Assembly: GCF_027257875.1 (NCBI RefSeq)
Contig: NZ_JAPVQY010000003.1
Location: forward strand, 124,001-188,000
Direction: 5' to 3'
Source of the DNA: Burkholderia sp. IMCC1007
GTDB lineage: Bacteria > Pseudomonadota > Gammaproteobacteria > Burkholderiales > Burkholderiaceae
Length of the DNA stretch: 64,000 nt
Shown: positions 15,748 through 25,789 of the stretch, in pieces
Layout: each line of letters starts with the position of its first letter
How positions within the stretch are numbered: the first letter of the stretch is position 1
Made by a program: the position numbers and the translations under genes
Notes under the pieces: generated by a model
What the model was told of the DNA's origin: nothing
The model's input: only the letters and a program-made list of their open reading frames with translations
Databases searched by the model: none

Positions 15748-18126
15748 TTGACGGCGTTCGAGCAGGGTTTCATCCTCACCCGCCACTGGCGGGACACCGC
15801 GTCCGGCATCGAGATCGAGTTCTGGCTGGCAACCGAACACGGCCCGCGCCGCGTACGACTGCGCCCGCAGGAAGCCGTCGCGTTCGTGCCGGCCGAGCAG
15901 CAGGCGCTCGCCGAACGCGTGCTGGCCGGCGAACGCGAGGCCGAACTGCGTCCGCTCGCGCTGCGCGATTTCCGTCAGCGTCCGGTCGCCGGCCTCTACT
16001 GCCGGCGCTACCGCCATCTTTCCGGGCTCCAGAAGCGCCTCGCCGCGGCCGGCGTCGACGTCTACGAAGCCGACGTGCAGCCGCCCGACCGCTATACGAT
16101 GGAGCGCTTCATCACGGCGCCCGTGCAGTTTCGCGGCGTGCCGGGCCGCGACGGCACGCTGGCCGATGGCGAACTGAAAAGCGCGACCGGCTATCGTCCG
16201 ACGCTGCGCTGCGTGTCGCTCGACATCGAAACGAGCGTCCACGGCGAGCTGTATTCGATCGCGCTCGAAGGCTGCGGACAGCGGCAGGTCTACATGCTCG
16301 GCCCGCCGAACGGCGACACGCCCGCGGCCGCGCTCGACTTCCGGCTCGACTACTGCGACAGCCGGGCCGAGATGCTCGCGCGGCTCAACGCGTGGTTCGA
16401 CGAACACGATCCCGATGCGGTGATCGGCTGGAACCTGGTGCAGTTCGACCTGCGCATCCTGCACGCGCACGCGGAGCAGTACGGCGTGCCGCTGACGCTC
16501 GGCCGCGGCGGCGGCGTGCTCGACTGGCGCGCGCACGGCCAGCAGCCCGACCACTTCTTCGCGGGCGCGGCCGGCCGGCTGATCCTCGACGGCATCGACA
16601 TGCTGAAATCGGCGACGTGGACGTTCCCGTCGTTCAGCCTCGAATACGTGTCGCAGGCGCTGCTCGGTGAAGGCAAGTCGATCGACAATCCGTACCAGCG
16701 GATGGACGAGATCCAGCGCCGCTTCGATCACGACAAGCCCGCGCTCGCGCGCTACAACCTGAAGGACTGCGAGCTCGTCACGCGCATCTTCGACAAGGCC
16801 GACCTGCTGTCCTTCGCGCTCGAACGCGCGACCGTCACGGGCCTCGCGGCCGATCGCACCGGCGGCTCGGTCGCGGCGTTCACGCACCTGTACCTGCCGC
16901 GCATGCACCGGCTCGGCTACGTCGCGCCGAACCTCGGCGACGTGACGGGGCAGAACAGCCCCGGCGGCTTCGTGATGGATTCGCGGCCCGGCCTGTACGA
17001 CTCGGTGCTCGTGTTCGACTACAAGAGCCTCTATCCGTCGATCATCCGCACGTTCCTGATCGACCCGGCCGGGCTGATCGAAGGGCTCGCGCATCCGGGC
17101 GACGACACCTCCGTGCCCGGCTTCCTCGGCGCGCGCTTCTCGCGCACCGCGCATTGCCTGCCGGACATCGTGCGACGCGTGTCGGAAGGCCGCGACGAAG
17201 CGAAACGGCAGCGCAACGCGCCGCTGTCGCAGGCGCTGAAGATCATCATGAACTCGTTCTACGGCGTGCTCGGCTCGACGGGCTGCCGCTTCTTCGATCC
17301 GCGCCTCGCGTCGTCGATCACGATGCGCGGCCACGAGATCATGCATCGCACGCGCGAGCTGATCGAAGCTCAGGGATACGAAGTGATCTACGGCGACACC
17401 GATTCGACGTTCGTGTGGCTCGGTCGCGCGCACGACGACGACGAAGCCGGCGCCAAGGGCCGCGCGCTCGTCGAGCACGTGAACCGCTGGTGGCGCGCGC
17501 ACCTGCACGATCGCTTCGGGCTGGAGAGCGCGCTCGAGCTGCAGTACGAGCGGCATTACCGCCGCTTCCTGATGCCGACCGTGCGCGGCGCGGAGGAAGG
17601 CAGCAAGAAGCGCTATGCCGGCCTCGCGGCAACGGCCGACGGCGGCGAGGATCTCGTGTTCAAGGGGCTCGAAACGGTGCGCACCGACTGGACGCCGCTC
17701 GCGCAGCAGTTCCAGCGCGAGTTGTACCGGCGCGTGTTCCGGCGCGAGCCGTACCAGGAGTTCATTCGCGACTACGTGCGGCGCACGCTGGCCGGCGAAT
17801 TCGACGACCAGCTCGTCTATCGCAAGCGCGTGCGCCGGCCACTGCGCGAATACGAGCGCAACGTGCCGCCGCACGTGCGCGCGGCGCGCATCGCCGACGA
17901 GTTCAATCATGCGCAGGGCCGGCCGCTGCAGTATCAGCGCGGCGGCTGGATCAGCTACGTGATGACGACGGCCGGCCCCGAGCCGCTCGAAACGATGCGC
18001 TCGCCGATCGATTATGCGTTCTACCTGAGCCGCCAGCTTCAGCCCGTCGCCGATGCGATCCTGCCGTTTTTGCGGGACGATTTCGAGCGCGTCATATCCG
18101 GGCAGGGGCAGTTGTTCGGCGACTGA
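15748..18126 (+). CDS. polB: DNA polymerase II (family B)
   Basis: 792 residues, close to the usual family length. The exonuclease domain is marked by SLDIET (D159, E161) and [10 protein letters not shown]; polymerase motifs follow: A ([10 protein letters not shown], about 424-433), B ([13 protein letters not shown], about 497-509) and C (YGDTDSTFV, about 548-556). Start is TTG at 15748, the first codon giving the family N-terminus TAFEQGF; a TAAAAT -10-like hexamer lies at 15709-15714. Pol II acts in replication restart and damage tolerance and is SOS-controlled in Escherichia coli; no clear LexA box was seen here. Confidence 0.96.
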   Translation: MTAFEQGFILTRHWRDTASGIEIEFWLATEHGPRRVRLRPQEAVAFVPAEQQALAERVLAGEREAELRPLALRDFRQRPVAGLYCRRYRHLSGLQKRLAAAGVDVYEADVQPPDRYTMERFITAPVQFRGVPGRDGTLADGELKSATGYRPTLRCVSLDIETSVHGELYSIALEGCGQRQVYMLGPPNGDTPAAALDFRLDYCDSRAEMLARLNAWFDEHDPDAVIGWNLVQFDLRILHAHAEQYGVPLTLGRGGGVLDWRAHGQQPDHFFAGAAGRLILDGIDMLKSATWTFPSFSLEYVSQALLGEGKSIDNPYQRMDEIQRRFDHDKPALARYNLKDCELVTRIFDKADLLSFALERATVTGLAADRTGGSVAAFTHLYLPRMHRLGYVAPNLGDVTGQNSPGGFVMDSRPGLYDSVLVFDYKSLYPSIIRTFLIDPAGLIEGLAHPGDDTSVPGFLGARFSRTAHCLPDIVRRVSEGRDEAKRQRNAPLSQALKIIMNSFYGVLGSTGCRFFDPRLASSITMRGHEIMHRTRELIEAQGYEVIYGDTDSTFVWLGRAHDDDEAGAKGRALVEHVNRWWRAHLHDRFGLESALELQYERHYRRFLMPTVRGAEEGSKKRYAGLAATADGGEDLVFKGLETVRTDWTPLAQQFQRELYRRVFRREPYQEFIRDYVRRTLAGEFDDQLVYRKRVRRPLREYERNVPPHVRAARIADEFNHAQGRPLQYQRGGWISYVMTTAGPEPLETMRSPIDYAFYLSRQLQPVADAILPFLRDDFERVISGQGQLFGD

Positions 18127-18149
18127 GGGGCGCCATCCGGCCCGCTCAG

Positions 18150-18172
18150 GTTGCGCACGCAACGTATTTTTT
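18150..18172 (+). terminator. Probable terminator of polB
   Basis: Short stem GTTGC/GCAAC with GCAC loop (18150-18163) followed by GTATTTTTT. It lies 24 bp after the polB stop; the stem is short, so strength is uncertain. Confidence 0.6.
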
Positions 18173-18618
18173 CCCGCCGGCGCAACGTGTGTCGACCATT
18201 GGTCCGCCGATCGATCCGCAGCGGCATCGATCGGCATTCGCACGCACCCGCCTGCCGCTCGACACGTAAAAGCGATTGCCCCGGTCGGAAAGCCGGCTTG
18301 GACGGCGCGCCGGATCTCCGGCCTCGCGACCGGTGCACGCACCTACCGCCGGCCCGGCCGAGCGGCACGATCGATGCGCCCCGAGCTCGCCACGCCACGC
18401 AACGCCATGCACGTCAGGAACCGTCAATGCGGGTAGTACCGTCGCGGCGATCGCCGATGCGTAATCGCCGCGACATGCGCGTTGCTCACTGTCGCGCGTT
18501 CTGGAACACAGCAGGACAGGAATCGCCATTTATCCGGCCGTTCCGGGTTCCTAAACTTGCTCCATCGGTCCGGCCTGCCGCAGATGCGCTGAGCCGCAAC
18601 GAACTGTCTGAGGAAATC
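18173..18618. other. Intergenic stretch, no gene seen
   Basis: About 450 bp between the polB terminator and the DUF4148 gene. Open frames on both strands lack ribosome-binding sites and family signatures. It presumably contains the DUF4148 promoter. Confidence 0.5.
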
Positions 18619-18942
18619 GTGAAATCCATCATCGTTACCATCGCCTCCATCGCCGCTACGACCACCGCTCTGCTCGCCGCACCGGCCATGTCGTACGCGC
18701 AGTCGTCGCGATCCGCACTCACCCGCGCACAGGTGCGCCAGGAACTGCTCGACCTCGAATCGGTCGGCTACAACCCGTCGATCGGCGACGGGGACAGCTA
18801 TCCGGACGACATCGTCGCCGCACAGGAACGCCTCGCGGCGAAGCGCGTCGCCCGAAACCAGAACGCCGAAGCGGCGTACGGGCCGAACGGCGTGCCGGGC
18901 ACGTCGTCGGGCGCGCCAGCGGCGGCGGGCGCGCAGCAATGA
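18619..18942 (+). CDS. DUF4148-family exported protein
   Basis: 107 residues from GTG 18619 behind GAGGAAATC. Signal peptide MKSIIVTIASIAATTTALLAAPAMSYA, then the DUF4148 core (LTRAQVRQELLDLESVGYNPSIGDGDSYPDDIVAAQERL) and a low-complexity Gly/Ala tail. The family is abundant in Burkholderiales, often in several copies per genome, and is periplasmic or surface-exposed with no defined role. A terminator-like hairpin follows at 19009. Confidence 0.88.
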   Translation: MKSIIVTIASIAATTTALLAAPAMSYAQSSRSALTRAQVRQELLDLESVGYNPSIGDGDSYPDDIVAAQERLAAKRVARNQNAEAAYGPNGVPGTSSGAPAAAGAQQ

Positions 18943-19008
18943 CGCGCCGCCAGGCGAAGCGGCAAGCATGGCGTCCCACGCCGAACCGCTCGCCGCCTGA
19001 AACAACGT

Positions 19009-19034
19009 CGCCGTCGTCGGCCCGGACGACGGCG
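19009..19034 (+). terminator. Hairpin, possible terminator after DUF4148 gene
   Basis: Perfect 10-bp arms CGCCGTCGTC (19009-19018) and GACGACGGCG (19025-19034) with a six-base loop, followed only by TTCT. The stem is strong but the U-run weak. Confidence 0.5.
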
Positions 19035-19249
19035 TTCTGACTCCGCCTCTCCTCGATCACGCCAGTTCCGCCGAACGCGCGCCCCCGTCCGCCCGGACGC
19101 CAGCTGAACCTCCCGCCTTCCCCGTAGCCGCCGCCAGTTCCGCGCCGCGCCCCCTCCCCGCGCTCCACCGTCGTCCTCTCACGCCGGATGCCACGGACGA
19201 CCTCCGTCGCCCCGGGGAAAACCCGCCCCCGTCACAGCACAACTTCTCG

Positions 19250-19279
19250 TTGACACAGCGATTTTTGCCCTCCTAATAT
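19250..19279 (+). promoter_or_regulatory. Sigma70-type promoter of hydroxyproline cluster
   Basis: Consensus TTGACA at 19250-19255 and TAATAT at 19274-19279 with an 18-base spacer, in an AT-rich pocket. It lies 88 bp upstream of the substrate-binding-protein start. The rest of 18943-19366 shows no gene. The GntR regulator at the end of the cluster may act here, but no clear palindrome overlapping the promoter was identified. Confidence 0.8.
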
Positions 19280-19366
19280 GCACACAACGCTGCACACATC
19301 AAAACACACATGCTTGCGTGTCGCCAACAGCAGGATCCGGGTTTACCCATATCGAGTGAGGTCACC

Positions 19367-20200
19367 ATGAATCGACTGTCCCGTTTCACCCGTCAAATCG
19401 CCGCGTGCACCGTGGCGGCGGCATCGTTGCTCGCCGCGGCGCGGTCGCAGGCTGTCGGGCCCGATGCCTGGGCCGCCGTAAAGAAGGCCGGCGTGCTCCG
19501 CTGTGGCGCGGCCGTCGCGCCGCCGTACGTGATGCGCGACCCGAAGACGGGCGCCTACAGCGGTTTCTTCTCGGATCTGTGCCGCGATTTCGGGCAGAAC
19601 GTGCTGAAGGTGAAGGTCGAATTCGTCGACACGAGCTGGGACAACATCGTGGCCGGCCTGCAGTCGGACAAGTGGGATTTGTCACTCGCGCTGAACGACA
19701 CGCCCGAGCGTGAGAAGGCCGTCGCGTTCTCCGCGCCGGCGACGGACTACAACGTCTCGTTCGTCTACAACAAGAACAACCCGAAGATCGCGAAGCCCCT
19801 GCGCTCGCTCGCCGACATCGACAAGCCGAACGTCACGGTCGCGGTGATGTCCGGCACGTCGCAGGACAAGGCGATTTCGGCCGAACTCAAACAGGCGCGG
19901 ATCATGCGGCTGCCCGGCAACGACGAGACGCGCCTGTCGCTGATCTCGAAGCGCGCCGACCTGCTCGCCGACGCGAACATCACCAACATGCTGTTGACCG
20001 AAGCACACCCCGACTGGGCTGCCAGCTTCAATCCGGCCCCGCCGCTCGCGCAGCAGGAGGTCGCGTTCGGGCTGCGCAAGGACACGCCGAAGGCCGACCT
20101 CGACGTGCTCAACGACTACCTCGCCCGGCAGGTCAAGTCGGGCGCCGTGAACCGCCTGATCAAGACGTCCGTGCAGGCCATGCTGACGCCCGGCAAGTAA
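19367..20200 (+). CDS. Amino-acid ABC transporter substrate-binding protein (hydroxyproline-type cluster)
   Basis: 277 residues from ATG 19367. N-terminal signal peptide (to about 30) and SBP_bac_3 family core (KKAGVLRCGAAVAPPYVMRDPKTGAYSGFFSDLCRDFG, DTSWDNIVAGLQSDKWDL, NDTPEREKAVAFSAP). It is the periplasmic receptor of the transporter encoded by the next three genes. Position at the head of an epimerase/dehydrogenase/deaminase operon suggests hydroxyproline or a related imino acid as ligand (inference). Follows the promoter at 19250. Confidence 0.92.
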   Translation: MNRLSRFTRQIAACTVAAASLLAAARSQAVGPDAWAAVKKAGVLRCGAAVAPPYVMRDPKTGAYSGFFSDLCRDFGQNVLKVKVEFVDTSWDNIVAGLQSDKWDLSLALNDTPEREKAVAFSAPATDYNVSFVYNKNNPKIAKPLRSLADIDKPNVTVAVMSGTSQDKAISAELKQARIMRLPGNDETRLSLISKRADLLADANITNMLLTEAHPDWAASFNPAPPLAQQEVAFGLRKDTPKADLDVLNDYLARQVKSGAVNRLIKTSVQAMLTPGK

Positions 20201-20297
20201 GCCGCGCCGCACCGGCAGGCCCGCCGCAGCGTCGACGGGCCTCGATCTACCGATTCGACTTTGTGCGCCGAGCTCGGGCGCAGCTGGAGAGACAGTC

Positions 20298-21137
20298 ATG
20301 TTGTCGCCTCAAACGACGGCCGTCAGGTCGGCCATGCATCCCCTTTCGACCGCCCGCTTCGCCGCGTCCGCGCCGTCCGCCGATTTCGTACGTCTGCGCG
20401 ACGTGCACAAGGCGTACGGCCCGAACCTCGTCGTGATGGACGGCATGAGCCTCGACATGCGCGCCGACGACCGGCTCGTGATCATCGGCCCGAGCGGCAG
20501 CGGCAAGAGCTCGCTGCTGCGCGTGATGATGGGCCTCGAAGGCATCCAGCGCGGCGAGATCGCGTTCCAGGGCGCGTCGTACATCCGCGGCGGCGACGCG
20601 CGCGGCGGCTGGCGCATCGACGCGAAACTGCAGAAGCAGGTCGGCATGGTGTTCCAGCACTACACGCTGTTTCCGCACCTGTCGGTGCTCGGCAACCTGA
20701 TCCTCGCGCCCGTGCGGGTCGGCGGGCTGTCGAAGGCCGACGCCACCGAGCGCGCCCGCATGTATCTCGCGCGTCTCGGCCTCGAAAGCAAGCTGCACGC
20801 GTACCCGAGCCAGCTCTCCGGCGGCCAGAAGCAGCGCGTCGCGATCGCGCGCGCGCTGATGCTCGAACCGAAGCTGATGCTGTTCGACGAGGTGACGTCC
20901 GCGCTCGATCCGGAGATGGTCGTCGAAGTCCAAAACGTGATGCTGCAGCTCGCCGAGCAGAAGATGGCGATGATCATCGTCACGCACGACATGCACTTCG
21001 CGAAGGACATCGCCACGCGCGTGGTGTTCTGCGCGAACGGCAAGATCGTCGAGGAAGGCGCGCCGGACCAGATCTTCAAGTGTCCGAAGGAAGCGCGCAC
21101 GCGGGAATTCCTCGAGAAAGTGCTGCATCTCGACTGA
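20298..21137 (+). CDS. Amino-acid ABC transporter ATP-binding protein
   Basis: 279 residues; CTGGAGAGAC precedes ATG 20298. Walker A GPSGSGKS (64-71), signature LSGGQ (173-177), Walker B LMLFDE (193-198) and the H-loop in TVTHDMHF-like IIVTHDMHF. The first 30 residues are an extension beyond the usual family start, so an internal Met (residue 13) is possible. It belongs to the polar amino acid (HisP/GlnQ) type and powers uptake with the two permeases downstream. Confidence 0.94.
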   Translation: MLSPQTTAVRSAMHPLSTARFAASAPSADFVRLRDVHKAYGPNLVVMDGMSLDMRADDRLVIIGPSGSGKSSLLRVMMGLEGIQRGEIAFQGASYIRGGDARGGWRIDAKLQKQVGMVFQHYTLFPHLSVLGNLILAPVRVGGLSKADATERARMYLARLGLESKLHAYPSQLSGGQKQRVAIARALMLEPKLMLFDEVTSALDPEMVVEVQNVMLQLAEQKMAMIIVTHDMHFAKDIATRVVFCANGKIVEEGAPDQIFKCPKEARTREFLEKVLHLD

Positions 21138-21147
21138 GGCCGAAGCC

Positions 21148-21819
21148 ATGAACTATCACTTCGATTTCGGTTTCCTCGTGGCCAGCATCGGCGCGCTGCT
21201 CGACGGGCTGCGGGTGACCGTCGTGCTCGCGGTTGCCGCGAACGCGATGGGCCTCGTGCTCGGCTTCGTGCTGTGCCTGCTCGCGATGAGCCGCTGGACG
21301 CTCGTGCGCTGGCCCGCGCAGCTCTTCATCGAATTCTTCCGCTGCACGCCGGCGCTGCTGCAGATCATCTGGTTCTTCTATTGCATCCCGATGATGGTCG
21401 ACGTGTTCATCGACCCGGTCGCAATGGGCGTGCTCGCGCTCGGGCTGAACCTGACCGCGTTCAACGCCGAAGCGTACCGCGCCGGCGTGCAGGCGGTGCC
21501 GAAGGAGCATCTCGACGCCGCGGTGGCGCTCGGTCTCAAGCCGTGGCAGCGCACGATCTTCGTCGTGCTGCCGCAGGCGCTGCGCAGCGCGATGCCGGTG
21601 CTGCTGACGAACGGCATCGGCAGCCTGCAGCAAAGCGCGCTGGTGGCGATCGTCGCGGTGGGCGACCTGATGTACGTCGCCAAGAGCGTCGCGACGCAGG
21701 CCTACCGGCCGCTCGAGACGTACTCGGTGGTCGCACTCGTGTATTTCGCGCTGTCGCTGCCGATCGCGAAACTCGTCAACGTCATCGAGCGTCGCCAGGA
21801 CGCCGCCGTCCAGCGCTGA
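21148..21819 (+). CDS. Amino-acid ABC transporter permease, first subunit
   Basis: 223 residues with about five membrane helices. The family loop EAYRAGVQAVPKEHLDAAVALGLKPWQ (about 110-136) contacts the ATPase, and the FFRCTPALLQIIWFF segment is typical of HisM/GlnP permeases. It starts 10 bp after the ATPase gene and is followed 10 bp later by a second permease, so the transporter is a heterodimer in the membrane. Confidence 0.94.
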   Translation: MNYHFDFGFLVASIGALLDGLRVTVVLAVAANAMGLVLGFVLCLLAMSRWTLVRWPAQLFIEFFRCTPALLQIIWFFYCIPMMVDVFIDPVAMGVLALGLNLTAFNAEAYRAGVQAVPKEHLDAAVALGLKPWQRTIFVVLPQALRSAMPVLLTNGIGSLQQSALVAIVAVGDLMYVAKSVATQAYRPLETYSVVALVYFALSLPIAKLVNVIERRQDAAVQR

Positions 21820-21829
21820 GGAGCCTGCC

Positions 21830-22495
21830 GTGAATCTCGATTTTGCCGTCGTCTGGCCGTACTGGCTCGTGCTCGCGAAGGGCCTCGGGCTGACGCTCGC
21901 GTTCACCGTGACCTGCGCGCTCGTCGGCAGCCTGCTCGGCTTCGTGCTGAGCCTGCTGCGGATGTCGCCGTCGCGCTGGCTGCGCGGGCCCGTCACCGCG
22001 TTCGTCGAATTCTTCCGCGGCACGCCGCTGCTGATCCAGCTGTTCTGGGTGTTCTTCTGCTTCCCGGTCGTGCTGCAGCTGCCGATTCCGCCGTACCTGT
22101 CGGTGCTGATTTCGCTGACGCTGTACATGGCAGCGATCACGAGCGAGACGTTTCGCGGCGCGCTGAAATCGATCGCCGGCGAGCAGCACGACGCATGCAT
22201 CGCGCTGAGCCTGTCGCCGCACGTGAAGATCGTCTACGTGATCTTTCCGCAAGCGCTGCTGCGCGCGATTCCGCCGCTGCTGTCGAACGTCGTGAGCCTG
22301 TTCAAGGAGAGCGCGCTCATTTCGTCGGTGGGCATCGCCGACCTCATGTTCGTCGGCCAGAACATCTCGAACAGCACCGCACGACCCGTCGAGTTCCTGA
22401 CCACGGTCGCCGTCATCTATTTCCTCGTCGCCTTTCCGCTGACCCGCATGGTCGGCGTAGTGGAGTCCAGGATGCTCAGGCGCTATGCCTACTAA
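21830..22495 (+). CDS. Amino-acid ABC transporter permease, second subunit
   Basis: 221 residues from GTG 21830, preceded by GAGGAGCCT. Membrane segments over the full length, FFRGTPLLIQLFWVFF and the coupling loop SETFRGALKSIAGEQHDACIALSLSP. Pairs with the preceding permease. Same operon, ten-base spacing. Confidence 0.94.
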   Translation: MNLDFAVVWPYWLVLAKGLGLTLAFTVTCALVGSLLGFVLSLLRMSPSRWLRGPVTAFVEFFRGTPLLIQLFWVFFCFPVVLQLPIPPYLSVLISLTLYMAAITSETFRGALKSIAGEQHDACIALSLSPHVKIVYVIFPQALLRAIPPLLSNVVSLFKESALISSVGIADLMFVGQNISNSTARPVEFLTTVAVIYFLVAFPLTRMVGVVESRMLRRYAY

Positions 22496-22526
22496 CCTTC
22501 AACGCACGTCAAGCCGGAGAAAACTC

Positions 22527-23405
22527 ATGCAACTGAAAGGCATTCTGCCCGCCCTCGTCACGCCGTTCGATGCATCGGGCGCCGTCGATCACGACACGCT
22601 CGCGTCGATCCTCGAATATCAGCTCGCCGCGGGCGTCAGCGGCTTCGTGCCGCTCGGTTCGACGGGCGAGTACTACGCGCTCACGAACGACGAGCGCCGC
22701 GCGGTGATGAAGACCGTGCGCGAAGTGGTCGGCAATCGCGGCACGCTGATCGCCGGCGCGAACGGCTCGTCGACGCGCGAAGTGATCGAACAGGTGCGCC
22801 AGGCTCGCGATGCCGGCTACACGAACATCCTGATCGCGCCGCCGTACTATGCGCTGCCTTCGCAGGACGAACTGACCGGCCACTACGAAGCGATCCTCGC
22901 CGCGGTGACCGACGTGAACGTCATTCTGTACAACTACCCGGTGCGCACCAACGTCGAGGTCGGCTTCGGCGTGCTCGACGCGCTCAAGGATCATCCGCGC
23001 GTGATCGGCATCAAGGAAAGCAGCGGCAACCTGCTGCGCGCGATCGAGATCGGCGAAAAATACCGCGACCATTACCAGCTGTCGTGCGGCTCGGACGATC
23101 AGGCGCTCGACTTCTTCCTGTGGGGCGCGACGAGCTGGATCTGCGGGCCCGCGAACTGCTTCGCGAAACAGGTCGTCAGCTTCTACGACAGATTCTCATC
23201 CGGCGACATCGCGGGCGCGCAGAACGTGATGCGTTCGCTGTTCCCGGTGATGGCAAGCATGGAGTCGGGCAAGTTCATTCAGAAAGTGAAGTACGGTTGC
23301 GAGCTGGCCGGCTTCAAGGTCGGCAGCGCACGCATGCCGCTGCAGCCGCTGACCGACGACGAAAAAGCGGCGTTCCGCGCGATCTTCGAGGCATCGCAGG
23401 CGTAA
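22527..23405 (+). CDS. DapA-family lyase, probable 1-pyrroline-4-hydroxy-2-carboxylate deaminase
   Basis: 292 residues from ATG 22527 (CCGGAGAAAACTC upstream). Class I aldolase of the DapA/NAL family: Tyr135 in ILYNYP and Schiff-base Lys163 in IGIKESSG. True dihydrodipicolinate synthases lie elsewhere in lysine operons; here the gene is between an amino-acid transporter and a hydroxyproline epimerase. In known hydroxyproline pathways a DapA homologue deaminates pyrroline-4-hydroxy-2-carboxylate to 2-oxoglutarate semialdehyde. The assignment rests on context. Confidence 0.85.
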   Translation: MQLKGILPALVTPFDASGAVDHDTLASILEYQLAAGVSGFVPLGSTGEYYALTNDERRAVMKTVREVVGNRGTLIAGANGSSTREVIEQVRQARDAGYTNILIAPPYYALPSQDELTGHYEAILAAVTDVNVILYNYPVRTNVEVGFGVLDALKDHPRVIGIKESSGNLLRAIEIGEKYRDHYQLSCGSDDQALDFFLWGATSWICGPANCFAKQVVSFYDRFSSGDIAGAQNVMRSLFPVMASMESGKFIQKVKYGCELAGFKVGSARMPLQPLTDDEKAAFRAIFEASQA

Positions 23406-23468
23406 TACCGTAATGCGCTCCTGTGCCGGCGCCGCTGCGCGCCGGCACGCCGACCGGGGAATCCCAAC

Positions 23469-24485
23469 ATGACGATTCACAGCTTTACCTGTATCGAAGG
23501 CCATACCGAAGGCATGCCGGTGCGCATGGTGATCGATGGTGCGCCCGTGCTGCAGGGCGCGACGATGAACGCACGCCGCGAGGACTTCGTCGCGCATCAC
23601 GACTGGGTGCGCCGCACGCTGATGCTGGAGCCGCGCGGCCATGCGCACATGTCGGGCACGATCTTCTACCCGCCCGTCAATGACAACGCCGATTTCAGCC
23701 TGCTGTTCATCGAGACGTCGGGCTGCCTGCCGATGTGCGGCCACGCGACGATCGGCTCGATCGCGTTCGCGATCGAGGAGCGTCTCGTCGTACCGAAGCA
23801 GCCGGGCATCGTGACGGTCGACGTGCCGGCCGGGCAGATCGTCGCGCGCTACGAGATGGACGGCGCGCGCGTGACGTCGGTGCGCTTCACCAACGTGCCG
23901 AGCTTCCTGCTCGCGCGCGACGTCGAGATCGAGGTTCCCGCGCTCGGCACGCTGGCCGTCGATATCGCGTACGGCGGCAACTTCTATCCGATCGTCGAGG
24001 TTCAGCCGAACTTCCCCGGCTGCGAGCATTTCACGCCGGACGAACTGCTGGCGTGGGGCCGCGACGTGCAGCGCGCGGTCAACGCGGCGCTCGACGTCGT
24101 GCACCCCGATCATCCGGCGATTCGCGGCGTGCACCATTGCATGTGGACGGGCAAGCCGATCGCGGATGATGCGCACGGCCGCGCGGTGGTGATCGCCGGA
24201 GACAGCCTCGTCGACCGTTCGCCGTGCGGCACCGGCAGCTCGGCACGCGTCGCGCAGCGCTTCGCGCGCGGCTGGCTGAAGGCCGGCGATGCGTATTGCC
24301 ACGAGAGCCTGATCGGCAGCCGCTTCATCGGCCGCGTCGAAGCGGTTACGCGCCTCGACAGCGGGCTCGACGCCGTGCGGCCAAGCATCGAAGGGCGCGC
24401 GTGGGTGACCGGGCGCGCGCAGTATCGTGTCGATGCGTCCCAACCGTATGCGCACGGCTTCAGCCTGCAGGAGTTCGTCAATTGA
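23469..24485 (+). CDS. 4-hydroxyproline 2-epimerase (proline racemase superfamily)
   Basis: 338 residues. Both catalytic cysteines of the superfamily are present: C90 in [10 protein letters not shown] and C253 in [11 protein letters not shown]. The Cys/Cys pair is found in proline racemases and 4-hydroxyproline epimerases; the neighbours favour the epimerase, which interconverts trans-4-hydroxy-L-proline and cis-4-hydroxy-D-proline. It starts 63 bp after the deaminase gene and overlaps the next gene by four bases, indicating coupled translation with the dehydrogenase that consumes its product. Confidence 0.9.
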   Translation: MTIHSFTCIEGHTEGMPVRMVIDGAPVLQGATMNARREDFVAHHDWVRRTLMLEPRGHAHMSGTIFYPPVNDNADFSLLFIETSGCLPMCGHATIGSIAFAIEERLVVPKQPGIVTVDVPAGQIVARYEMDGARVTSVRFTNVPSFLLARDVEIEVPALGTLAVDIAYGGNFYPIVEVQPNFPGCEHFTPDELLAWGRDVQRAVNAALDVVHPDHPAIRGVHHCMWTGKPIADDAHGRAVVIAGDSLVDRSPCGTGSSARVAQRFARGWLKAGDAYCHESLIGSRFIGRVEAVTRLDSGLDAVRPSIEGRAWVTGRAQYRVDASQPYAHGFSLQEFVN

Positions 24486-25774
24486 ATGCGATTCCGCGAC
24501 CACACGCGCCCGCGGCGCCCGGTACGGCCCCGCAGGAAGCCGCCGTCGTGATCGGCGGCGGGATCGTCGGCGTGTGCTGCGCGCTCTATCTGCTGCGCGA
24601 CGGCCGCGCCGTCACGCTGATCGATCCGGCCGCGCCGGGCGACAGCACCGCGAAATGGAGCTGCGGGCAGATGGCCGTCAGCGAGGTCATTCCGCTGTCG
24701 AAACCCGGGATCCTGATGAAGGTGCCGCGCTGGCTGATGGACCAGAGGGGGCCGCTCGCGCTGCGGCCCGGCGCGCTGCCCGGCATCCTGCCGTGGTTCT
24801 TCCGGTTCGTCGCGTCGGCCCGTCACGCGAAGATCGTGGCGATCGCGCAGGCGATGGCCACGCTCACGCACGACGTCTACCCCGATTACGCGCCGCTGCT
24901 CGACGCGTGCGGCGAACGCGCGCTATTAGGCCAGCGCCCGGTGCTCGAGGTGTTCGATGATCCGGCCGGCATCGCGCATGAACAGCCGCATCTCGATCTG
25001 CGGCAATCGCTCGGGTTCGCGTCGCAGCGGCTGAGCGCCGCCGACATCGGCGATCTCGAACCGGCGCTCGCCGGCCGGTTCAAGCATGGACTGCTGTTCC
25101 CCGACTGGCGCGCGGTCAACGATACCGAAGGCTTCATCGCGGCGCTCACCGCCAGCTTCGAAGCGCAAGGCGGACGCCGCATCCGTGCGAATGCCACGCG
25201 CATCGACGAAGCCGACGGACGCGCGACCGGCGTGACGCTCGCGAATGGCGAGCGACTCGCGGCCGATCACGTGGTGGTCGCGGCCGGCACCGGTTCGCGG
25301 CAATTCTTCGGCCAGCTCGGCGTGCGCGTGCCGCTTGAAGGCATCGCCGGCTACCAGGCGCTGGTGACCGATCCGGGCGTCGAGTTCCGTCACTCCGTGA
25401 TCTATGCGGACGGCGGCTTCTGCTTCAGCCCGATGACGCGCGGGCTGCAAATCGGTGGCACCATCGAGTTCGCGGGCCGCGACGCGGCACCGAACTTCCG
25501 GCGCGCGGACATCATCCTGGAGAAGGCCAAACGCATCCTGCCCGAGCTGCAGACCGCCCGCGTCGAGTACGGCGTCGGCTATCGGCCGTTCCTGCCCGAC
25601 ACGAAACCGGTGATCGACCGCTCGAAGCGGCTGCCGAACGTCATCATGGCGTTCGGCCACGGCCAGCTCGGGCTCACGCTCGGCGCAACTACGGGGCGCC
25701 TGGTCGGCGACCTCGCCGCAGGCCGTCCGACGCGGCAGGACCTGGCGCCGTTCAGCGCTTATCGCTTCGCCTGA
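24482..25774 (+). CDS. FAD-dependent D-amino acid dehydrogenase, probable D-hydroxyproline dehydrogenase
   Basis: 430 residues from a TTG at 24482 that overlaps the TGA of the epimerase; AGGAG lies eight bases upstream, which decides the start. FAD motif GGGIVG (25-30) and DadA/DAO-family C-terminal [13 protein letters not shown] and HGQLGLTLG. In hydroxyproline catabolism this enzyme oxidises cis-4-hydroxy-D-proline to pyrroline-4-hydroxy-2-carboxylate with transfer of electrons to the respiratory chain. Single-subunit type. Confidence 0.88.
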   Translation: MNAIPRPHAPAAPGTAPQEAAVVIGGGIVGVCCALYLLRDGRAVTLIDPAAPGDSTAKWSCGQMAVSEVIPLSKPGILMKVPRWLMDQRGPLALRPGALPGILPWFFRFVASARHAKIVAIAQAMATLTHDVYPDYAPLLDACGERALLGQRPVLEVFDDPAGIAHEQPHLDLRQSLGFASQRLSAADIGDLEPALAGRFKHGLLFPDWRAVNDTEGFIAALTASFEAQGGRRIRANATRIDEADGRATGVTLANGERLAADHVVVAAGTGSRQFFGQLGVRVPLEGIAGYQALVTDPGVEFRHSVIYADGGFCFSPMTRGLQIGGTIEFAGRDAAPNFRRADIILEKAKRILPELQTARVEYGVGYRPFLPDTKPVIDRSKRLPNVIMAFGHGQLGLTLGATTGRLVGDLAAGRPTRQDLAPFSAYRFA

Positions 25775-25789
25775 CCTACGAGACTCTTC

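Noticed and set aside
22527-23405. Dihydrodipicolinate synthase for lysine synthesis
   Set aside because: Family residues are conserved, but the gene sits inside a hydroxyproline transport and oxidation operon.
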